Assembly: GCA_018056045.1 (NCBI GenBank)
Contig: JAGPGI010000040.1
Span: 1-12,230 of the forward strand
Reading direction: 5' to 3'
Source: Paracoccus sp. (in: a-proteobacteria)
GTDB taxonomy: Bacteria > Pseudomonadota > Alphaproteobacteria > Rhodobacterales > Rhodobacteraceae
DNA length: 12,230 nucleotides
The notes below the pieces were generated by a model. The model ran no database searches. It was not told the origin of the DNA and was given only the letters and a program-made list of their open reading frames with translations. Shown here piece by piece: positions 6,921-12,230 of the stretch (position 1 is its first letter; the number at the start of each line of letters is the position of its first letter). A program made the translations under genes and the position numbers.

Positions 6921-6948
6921 GTGATTTGTCTCAGTTACGGGGTTAGCC

Positions 6949-8001
6949 ATGACGTATATGAACTACAGCTATCACCATTCCCAATCCAGTTTTTACAACG
7001 GCGGCCGCGATTGGTGGGATCGCGTCTGCGCGGTGGATTACTCCAGCAGCTATTGCTCCTATAACGCGCGCTGCAATCCGGATTATGTGATCGACCCCTG
7101 CGCCGCCAATGCGATATTCGGGACCGAGGGCGCCGACTATGCCAACCTGACCAGCAGTGCGGACCTGTATTTCGGTCTGGGCGGCAACGACACCATCATC
7201 GGCCGCGAGGGCCCCGACACCATCCATGGCGGTGCCGGCGACGACTATATCGAGGGCAACGACGCCAATGACCTGCTGGTCGGCGGTATCGGCAATGACA
7301 CCATCTGGGGCAATTCCGGCAATGACACGATCGACGGCGAGGCCGGCGACGACGAGCTGCGCCTGGGCATTCATGACGACATCGCCTATGGCGGCGCCGG
7401 CAAGGACTCGATCTATGCCGGTGTCGGCGACGACCATCTGTGCGGCGAGGGCGGCGATGACTGGCTGGACGGTCAGGCCGGCAATGACACGCTGATCGGC
7501 GGCGCCGGCAACGACCACCTGTCCTCGAACGAGGATGACGACTATCTGAACGGCGGCACCGGCAATGACACGCTGGTCGCGGGCATTGGCGACGACCTTG
7601 TCGACGGCGGCTCGGATGATGACAGCATCAACGGTGACAAAGGCCACGACACCATGTTCGGCGGCGACGGCAACGATTCGATGTTCGGCGACGAGGGCAA
7701 TGACCTGATCTATGGCGGCCGCGGCAATGACACGCTGATCGGCGACGCGGGATGCGACACGCTGTCGGGCGGTGCGGGCTGCGATGTTTTCGCCTTCTCG
7801 TCCAGCAACGACTGGGGCGATGATGTGATCGCCGATATCGACTGCGGCGACCGGGTCACGCTGTCGGGCTATGACAGCAGCGATGTCTGCTATGTCCTCA
7901 CCTCGCAGGGCGTGAAGCTGGTCTTTGATGACGGCAATACGATCCTGCTGAACGGCATCGACAGACACGAGCTCAGCTATATCAACTTCGATTTCGTCTG
8001 A
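6949..8001 (+). CDS. Secreted RTX (hemolysin-type) calcium-binding repeat protein, no catalytic domain
   Basis: This is a 350-aa, very acidic protein. Residues 1-75 form an unusual N terminus with eight Tyr in the first 50 residues, a WW pair (22-23) and four Cys (27, 36, 42, 51), and I do not recognise a domain in it. Residues about 76-280 are some 22 nonapeptide units of the GGxGxDxUx type (GGNDTI, GGAGDDYI, GGAGNDHL and so on), which fold as a Ca2+-loaded beta-roll outside the cell. The tail (about 281-350), ending FDFV, resembles type I secretion signals, and there is no Sec signal. Nine Cys in total (also 165, 269, 278, 299, 314) are odd for an RTX protein. The start follows a modest Shine-Dalgarno (ACGGGG, six bases before ATG). 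No type I exporter genes are in the window. Placed tail-to-tail with an exopolysaccharide operon, it may be a matrix protein, which is an inference. Confidence 0.93.
   Translation: MTYMNYSYHHSQSSFYNGGRDWWDRVCAVDYSSSYCSYNARCNPDYVIDPCAANAIFGTEGADYANLTSSADLYFGLGGNDTIIGREGPDTIHGGAGDDYIEGNDANDLLVGGIGNDTIWGNSGNDTIDGEAGDDELRLGIHDDIAYGGAGKDSIYAGVGDDHLCGEGGDDWLDGQAGNDTLIGGAGNDHLSSNEDDDYLNGGTGNDTLVAGIGDDLVDGGSDDDSINGDKGHDTMFGGDGNDSMFGDEGNDLIYGGRGNDTLIGDAGCDTLSGGAGCDVFAFSSSNDWGDDVIADIDCGDRVTLSGYDSSDVCYVLTSQGVKLVFDDGNTILLNGIDRHELSYINFDFV
7174..7788 (+). repeat. Tandem RTX nonapeptide coding repeats
   Basis: About 22 degenerate 27-base units encode the calcium-binding repeats. One 22-base identical string occurs at 7480-7501 and again at 7723-7744, nine units apart, showing internal duplication. 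Several units are diverged (for example NSGNDTI and LGIHDDI), and two in the last third carry Cys in the loop (AGCD at 267-270 and 276-279). Confidence 0.85.
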
Positions 8002-8014
8002 AATCACCACATCC

Positions 8015-8047
8015 CGGGGCCGGGGCAGCCATGCCCCCGGCCCTTTT
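8015..8047 (+). terminator. Intrinsic terminator of the RTX gene
   Basis: GGGCCGGGGC pairs with GCCCCCGGCCC, with one bulged C, around the loop AGCCAT, and TTTT follows directly. It starts 14 bases after the RTX stop. It lies between the convergent RTX and exoL genes and could also slow transcription coming from the exo side, although no T-run follows on that strand. Confidence 0.88.
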
Positions 8048-8057
8048 CGCGCCGGTC

Positions 8058-9287
8058 TCAGCCGGCCATCTGCCGAAGCGGCTGCGCCGCCTGCCCCGGC
8101 AGCACGCCGGAAACCGGCGCCAGAAAGGGCCGCACATCGTCCGCCCCTTGGACGAAATCGCTGTCGGGGCGCGCCAGCAGCGCGGCGCGCTGGCTCGCAA
8201 GCTCCTGCGGAGTCAGGCTGCTGAGCAGCGCGACCAGCGCCTCGGGCGCGGGACGTTCGATGGTCCAGCCCAGACTGTCCCCGGCAATGCGCGCGCCGGT
8301 CTGCGTATCGGCCAGCCCGACCGTGGGACAGCCGCACCAGCTGGCCTCATAGATGCGGTTCGGCAGCAGCCAGTCGGAATTCGTCCCGCGCTGCCACATG
8401 TCCTGCGCCCAGACCAGATCGCAGCCGGCATAGGCCTGCGCCAGCCCGGCCGGATAGGCATAGGGGCCGGTCCATTCGACATTGGCCCGCGCGGCCAGAG
8501 CCTCATGAAAGCCGCTCAGGCTGTGCTCATGCAGCGCGCCCGAGATGCGCACCCGCAACCGGTCGCCCATCAGGTCGGCGGTGCGCATCAGCAGCTCGAC
8601 CGAGGCCTGACAGCGGATCGAGCCGACCAGCCCGATGGTCAGCGGCCCGCCTTGCACCCGCGCGTCCGGGGCCGGCCGGGGCGGGCATTGCGCCGGGTCA
8701 AGACCCAGCCACAACTTGTTTTCGACCAGCGCGACCGGGCCGCGATAGTTCTGCACCGGCCCGAAATAGTTCTGCACGAAACCCGGCGATGAGACGACCA
8801 GCAGGGCGGCGCGGGACAGGACGTGACGCTCGGCCCGGCGCATGACGGCGCCGACGCGGTCGGTGCGGGTCATCAGATCGTGGATATCAAGGCATTCATA
8901 GACCAGAGGCGGCGCCCGCCGTCCGGCCCGCAACGCCGCCAGCCGCCGCGCCGTCAGCGCGATCAGCGCCAGATCGAGGTTGCGCGCAATGACCAGCCGC
9001 GCCTCGGCAAGCTGGCGCCAGCCCCGCATCGCCCGGCGCACCGCCGCCCCCGCCCCCAGCGCGCGACCGCGAATGTCGTTATGGCGCACCAGCCCCAGAT
9101 CGATATTCTGCCATTCCGGGGTGAAATCCGCCCCGCCCTCGCGCCGCTGGCAAAATGAGGTGACCTCGCATCCCAGCGCGATCAGCGAGCGGATGCGCCG
9201 GATCTGCGCGGCCTCGGCAATGTCAAAGCCAAAGACCGCGACCGGCAAGCCGTCAAGGCGCGGCAATGTCGAAGCCATCCCGCTCAT
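8058..9287 (-). CDS. exoL: ExoL-like exopolysaccharide glycosyltransferase (GT-B type)
   Basis: This 409-aa cytosolic transferase is the last gene of the exo operon. It resembles ExoL of succinoglycan synthesis, with the stretches VIARNLDLALIALTAR (99-114), LVYECLDIHDLM (128-139) and LLVVSSPGFVQNYF (162-175), then LVENKLW (187-193). A Rossmann-type second half follows, with IGLVGSI (218-224) and NRIYEASWCGCPTVGL (310-325), the usual donor-binding region. The frame is open upstream to 9533, but homology begins after MSGMASTLPRLDGLPVAVFGF, and the ATG at 9287 overlaps the exoM stop as ATGA. A second Met three codons on is possible. An in-frame 21-base near-duplication lies at residues 172-185. 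By comparison with ExoL it would add a sugar to a lipid-linked oligosaccharide, but the sugar cannot be read from sequence. Family membership is from memory of motifs, so the symbol is moderately sure. Confidence 0.85.
   Translation of the reverse strand: MSGMASTLPRLDGLPVAVFGFDIAEAAQIRRIRSLIALGCEVTSFCQRREGGADFTPEWQNIDLGLVRHNDIRGRALGAGAAVRRAMRGWRQLAEARLVIARNLDLALIALTARRLAALRAGRRAPPLVYECLDIHDLMTRTDRVGAVMRRAERHVLSRAALLVVSSPGFVQNYFGPVQNYRGPVALVENKLWLGLDPAQCPPRPAPDARVQGGPLTIGLVGSIRCQASVELLMRTADLMGDRLRVRISGALHEHSLSGFHEALAARANVEWTGPYAYPAGLAQAYAGCDLVWAQDMWQRGTNSDWLLPNRIYEASWCGCPTVGLADTQTGARIAGDSLGWTIERPAPEALVALLSSLTPQELASQRAALLARPDSDFVQGADDVRPFLAPVSGVLPGQAAQPLRQMAG
8733..8774 (-). repeat. In-frame 21-bp tandem duplication inside exoL
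   Basis: Two adjacent 21-base units encode QNYFGPV and QNYRGPV (residues 172-185). The 12 bases ATAGTTCTGCAC (plus strand) are identical at 8745-8756 and 8766-8777. Only a few bases differ between units. It could be a recent slip duplication or an old, conserved loop. Confidence 0.7.
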
Positions 9288-10198
9288 ACCGGGTCGCGAC
9301 CGTAAAGCTGCGGCGCCGGGCGATCCAGAATTCCGGCGCAGACGCCCTTGTGCAACTGCCCGCGCAGGAACCAGAAATTGCGCTGCGTCTCGTCGCCGCC
9401 ATGCAGGCGCTGCGCCACCCGGCAATAGCCGAACTTGACGGCGGCGGTCGCGAACAGCCATGCCCGCTGCGGCGCGGTCTTGGCCGTGACGATATGGGTC
9501 TGGCCCATGCGGTAGCGCCGCACCGCCAGCCATTCCAGCGTCTGCCGCGTCGGCGGCACCGGCTCGGTCACCACGGCGCGGGGGGCGGCAAGCAGCCGCA
9601 CGCCCATGCCGCTGAGGCGCAGAAAGAACTCGGTATCCTCGCCGCCGGTCACGCCGCGCGACAGGTCATAACGCTGATCGCTCCACGGCATGCCATGCCA
9701 GCGCAGCGCGACATTGCCGCTGTTGCCGGTCTTGAGCCAGCCTTTGCCGTAACGCTCGGGATGGCTGGAATGCAGGTCAAGCGCACTGACCCAGGCCGGG
9801 GCATCCTGCGGATAGATCGCCTGAACGGTGCCGAAACCGCCATCGGCATCGCCCCGGATCACCGCCTCCATCAGCTCGATCAGCCAGTCGGGCTGGACCG
9901 TCTCGTCATCGTCAAGGCTGAGGATCCAGTCCGCGCCCCGCTGCGTGGCGGCATCAAGACAGGCATTGCGCGCCAGCGAGATATTGCGCGCCGGCGCGTG
10001 GATGTAATGGCAGGGAAAGGGCAGCGATGCGGCGGCGCGGGCCACCACCTCGCGGGCGCTGTCGGTGTCGTCATTATCGGCGATCACCAGCCGCATCGCG
10101 ACATTGGGCGGCAGCTTTACCCGGCCGATCGCCTCGATCGCCTCGCCCACCATCGGGCGGCGAAAGGTGCACATGAGAATGTCGATCAGCATGGTCAT
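9284..10198 (-). CDS. exoM: ExoM-like glycosyltransferase, family 2
   Basis: This 304-aa GT-A transferase resembles ExoM, which in Sinorhizobium meliloti adds a glucose during assembly of the succinoglycan octasaccharide. It starts IDILMCTFRRPMV (5-17), then VIADNDDTDSA (38-48) and HAPARNISLARNACLDAA (67-84), a stretch typical of ExoM. The DDDE motif (96-99) corresponds to the metal and nucleotide-sugar site. TGGEDTEFFLRL (184-195) carries the likely catalytic acidic residues. The start codon overlaps the exoA stop as ATGA, and its own stop overlaps the exoL start the same way. The acceptor and sugar here are inferred only by family. Confidence 0.9.
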   Translation of the reverse strand: MTMLIDILMCTFRRPMVGEAIEAIGRVKLPPNVAMRLVIADNDDTDSAREVVARAAASLPFPCHYIHAPARNISLARNACLDAATQRGADWILSLDDDETVQPDWLIELMEAVIRGDADGGFGTVQAIYPQDAPAWVSALDLHSSHPERYGKGWLKTGNSGNVALRWHGMPWSDQRYDLSRGVTGGEDTEFFLRLSGMGVRLLAAPRAVVTEPVPPTRQTLEWLAVRRYRMGQTHIVTAKTAPQRAWLFATAAVKFGYCRVAQRLHGGDETQRNFWFLRGQLHKGVCAGILDRPAPQLYGRDPV

Positions 10199-11241
10199 GC
10201 CACATTTTCCTTGAATAATCCGCTGAGGAAACCCGCCCCCCAGGGCAGATGCATCGCCGCCAGCGCCGGCCCGGCCCAGAGGCCGCAGGGGCTGCGATGG
10301 CGCAGGACCATCCAGCCCGACGCAAGCCCCAGCACGATGAGATAAAGCGCCGGCCAGACCGCGCCCATTGCCACCATGGCGGCGCTGCCCAGCAGCGCGC
10401 CGAGGCCGGCAATGCCCAACCCCGCCACGAGCAGGATCAGGTTCACCGCCGGCGCGATCTGACGCAGCCTTGGCCGCAGCGCATGCTTGCGCACGGTCCG
10501 CGCCCGGCCCCGGCCGTAATTCCAGTATTGCCGCGCCAGCGCCCAGACCGAGGGCCGCATCTGATAGTCCAGCCGCAGATCCGCCTCCAGCCAGATCCGC
10601 CCGCCCGCCGCGCGCAGCTGGTGGTCCAGTTCGGCATCCTCGTTATGGCTGAAGCGCGCGTCATAGCCGCCGACAAGCTGGAACCAGTCCAGATCCATCG
10701 CCGCGTGATGGCCGTGATCGACCTCGCCCGAGCGGCGCCCGCCGCGATGCGCCGACCCGCCCGAACCCAGAGGCGTGTCCACGATCCAGGCGGCGGCGCG
10801 CTGAAAGCAGCCCTCGCCCCGCGAATCCATCGGCACCACCACCGAGGCGACCTCAAGGCTGGCCAACCGGTCGGCCAGCGCCATCGCATAGCCGGGCGGA
10901 TAGATCGCATGGGCATCGGCGCGCACGAGGATGCGGTGATGCTCGCGCCCGGCCTCGGCCACGGCGCGGTTGATGCCGGCCGATTGCAGCCGGGCCGGAT
11001 TGTCGATCAGCCGCAGGCGCGGAAACTCGGCCCCAAGGGCGGCGACGATCTGGCGCGTCGCGTCCGTGCTGCCGCCATCGGCGACGATCAGATCGGCATC
11101 GGCAAGCCGCGGGTCGCCGCGCATGAGCGAGCGCAGGCAGGCCTCGATCCCGCGCGCCTCGTTGAGCGTCGGCACCACGATCAGGACTTCGCGGCCCGGA
11201 ACGCGGATCAGCGCCCCGCCCGCCGGTTGATGCATGGTCAT
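10195..11241 (-). CDS. exoA: ExoA-like glycosyltransferase, family 2, membrane-anchored
   Basis: This 348-aa protein matches ExoA, which in S. meliloti adds a glucose (beta-1,3 link) early in succinoglycan repeat assembly on the lipid carrier. The GT-A core has VVPTLNEARGIEACL (22-36), VADGGSTDATRQI (53-65) and VRADAH (106-111). HGHHAAM (176-182) and FSHNEDAELDHQLR (197-210) are typical of ExoA, followed by RQYWNYGRGRARTV (237-250). Three or four hydrophobic segments at the C terminus (about 264-345) anchor it in the inner membrane. The frame is open upstream to 11625, but the domain begins just after MTMHQPAGG, and the ATG at 11241 overlaps the flippase stop as ATGA. Its stop overlaps the exoM start. 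The exact linkage made in this organism is not known. Confidence 0.92.
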   Translation of the reverse strand: MTMHQPAGGALIRVPGREVLIVVPTLNEARGIEACLRSLMRGDPRLADADLIVADGGSTDATRQIVAALGAEFPRLRLIDNPARLQSAGINRAVAEAGREHHRILVRADAHAIYPPGYAMALADRLASLEVASVVVPMDSRGEGCFQRAAAWIVDTPLGSGGSAHRGGRRSGEVDHGHHAAMDLDWFQLVGGYDARFSHNEDAELDHQLRAAGGRIWLEADLRLDYQMRPSVWALARQYWNYGRGRARTVRKHALRPRLRQIAPAVNLILLVAGLGIAGLGALLGSAAMVAMGAVWPALYLIVLGLASGWMVLRHRSPCGLWAGPALAAMHLPWGAGFLSGLFKENVA

Positions 11242-12230
11242 GCCGCGCCCCCGGCCATCTCGGGTTGCTGGCGCAGATGGCGCAGGCTGGTCAGCGTCGG
11301 GTCGACGCCCAGCCGGCGCAGGCAGTAAAGCGCCATCAGCGCCTGACTGGCGGTGCAGCCGGCCACCGCGCCAAGCGCCGCGCCGGTCAGCCCGCCAAGC
11401 GCACTGCCGGCGGCCACGGCCAGCACCGTGACGATGGCGCCGATGGCATTGGCGACGAAATCCTCGCGCCCGAGGCCGCAGGTCGACAGGATGACCGAGC
11501 CCGGCCCGAACAGGATCGCCAGCCCCGGAATCAGCGTCAGAACCAGCAAGGCCGGCCATGCCGTCTGATAGAGGGCGCCGAACCATCCCAGCGCCCAATA
11601 GCCGAAACAGGCCACCAGCACGCAACCCAGCGCAAAGCCCGCCAGCTTGATCGCCCCCGAGACCGCCAGAAAGCGGTCGCGCGCCACCGGCTCGTCGCCG
11701 GTCAGCGTGCGCGACAGCCGCTGGCTGAAGGCGACATCGACCGCCGAGACGCCGAAATTCATGATATTGATGATCGACAGCGCCACCGCGAACAGGCTCA
11801 GGTCACCGGGGGTCAGCGCGATCCCCGCCGCGGCGATCAGCACCGCCTTGCGAAACTCGTTCATCAATGCGCCGGGCGCCAGCCACAGGCCCAGCACGAC
11901 CCAGTCCCGCCAGCCCGAGCGGTCGCCGCGCCGTCCGGCAAAAGGCGCGAAGCTGGCGCGCAGCAGCCGGTTCTGGACGACGACGGTCAGCGCCTCGGAC
12001 AGCGCGTAAAGCGCCACCACATGCCAGGGCTGCAATTGCATGCCGCTGGCCGCCGCCAGCATCAGGCCGCAGGTCAGCACCACCGGCCCGGTCAGCATGC
12101 GCGGCAGCACCCCCTTGCGCATCACCCCCAGCGCGGTCGCATGCCGGCCGGTGACGCGGGCCATGGCGGCCATGACCATGGCGACCGCGACCGACAGCGA
12201 GAGCATCGGCGAGGCGTCGCCGCCCTGCCA
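11238..12230 (-). CDS. MOP/Wzx-type polysaccharide flippase, ExoT-like (5' end outside window)
   Basis: The last 330 residues of a polytopic membrane protein are seen, with about nine hydrophobic segments and short charged loops (for example VTGRHATALGVMRKG and NEFRKAV). Segments such as NIMNFGVSAVDVAFSQRLSRTL and FGPGSVILSTCGLGREDFVANAIGAIV are typical of polysaccharide-exporter family flippases, which move lipid-linked repeat units to the periplasm. Codons up to the window edge stay open and continue without a stop before the Met at 12206, and members are usually 430-500 aa, so that Met is internal and the gene is cut. Its stop overlaps the exoA start as ATGA. Next to exo glycosyltransferases an ExoT role is likely, but the family is diverse, so no symbol is given. 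Confidence 0.85.
   Translation of the reverse strand, partial: WQGGDASPMLSLSVAVAMVMAAMARVTGRHATALGVMRKGVLPRMLTGPVVLTCGLMLAAASGMQLQPWHVVALYALSEALTVVVQNRLLRASFAPFAGRRGDRSGWRDWVVLGLWLAPGALMNEFRKAVLIAAAGIALTPGDLSLFAVALSIINIMNFGVSAVDVAFSQRLSRTLTGDEPVARDRFLAVSGAIKLAGFALGCVLVACFGYWALGWFGALYQTAWPALLVLTLIPGLAILFGPGSVILSTCGLGREDFVANAIGAIVTVLAVAAGSALGGLTGAALGAVAGCTASQALMALYCLRRLGVDPTLTSLRHLRQQPEMAGGAA

Larger units (their letters stand above)
6360..6948. other. 589-bp intergenic region between divergent phaC and RTX genes
   Basis: I see no convincing gene here. The phaC-proximal part (to about 6760) is GC-rich. The part before the RTX gene is AT-rich: 6781-6840 has 17 and 6841-6900 has 18 G/C of 60, about 29%, in an otherwise very GC-rich window. 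It contains nested inverted repeats (6768-6813), direct repeats of GATATT (6805 and 6820), a TATTATATT stretch (6848-6856) that could hold a -10 box, and a palindrome at 6902-6920. I could not pair a good -35 with a -10. A minus-strand frame at 6515-6832 has no recognisable protein character. Confidence 0.6.

Noticed and set aside
7174..7788. Repetitive DNA that might suggest a CRISPR or satellite array
   Set aside because: The units are degenerate 27-base codon repeats in an intact frame encoding RTX nonapeptides, with no constant repeat and spacer pattern.
9266..10345. Plus-strand open frame of 359 codons antisense to exoM
   Set aside because: The low-complexity Arg/Ala/His-rich product is a shadow of exoM on the other strand.

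Overview
The window looks like chromosome or a large replicon of a high-GC alphaproteobacterium, most likely a Paracoccus-like member of the Rhodobacteraceae. This is inferred from GC-rich coding, a class I PHA synthase, Rhizobiales/Rhodobacterales-style exo glycosyltransferases and the protein sequences themselves. Nine protein-coding genes fill almost all of it. I see no tRNA, rRNA, insertion sequence or CRISPR array.

Left part (1-4490). The 3' part of an ApbE-type flavin transferase gene (plus strand, cut by the window edge, NosX-like in character) runs tail-to-tail into a four-gene minus-strand operon. Read 5' to 3' that operon is TetR/CecR-type repressor, HlyD-type lipoprotein-like adaptor, ABC ATPase, ABC-2 permease. 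It is a compact relative of the E. coli cecR-ybhGFSR drug-export locus. All its internal junctions are ATGA overlaps. A 24-bp palindrome lies between and over the -35 and -10 elements in front of the repressor gene, a classic autorepression layout, and the mRNA may be leaderless.

Middle part (4490-6948). A complete class I polyhydroxyalkanoate synthase gene (phaC, minus strand, 583 aa) is followed by a strong hairpin. None of the usual pha partners (phaA, phaB, phaP, phaR, phaZ) lie in its flanks here. Upstream of it is a 589-bp non-coding region. Its distal part, about 6770-6900, is only about 29% GC and carries nested inverted repeats and a 19-bp palindrome just before the next gene.

Right part (6949-12230). 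A plus-strand gene encodes a 350-aa protein of hemolysin-type (RTX) calcium-binding repeats with an unusual Tyr/Ser/Cys-rich N terminus and a type I secretion-like C terminus. It ends in an intrinsic terminator and faces a minus-strand exopolysaccharide operon: a MOP/Wzx-type flippase (cut by the window edge), ExoA-like, ExoM-like and ExoL-like glycosyltransferases, again joined by ATGA overlaps. The combination suggests an acidic succinoglycan-like or related exopolysaccharide with a secreted Ca2+-binding matrix protein encoded beside it. This resembles in logic the CabA matrix protein next to the brp EPS locus of Vibrio vulnificus. That pairing is the most interesting feature of the window.
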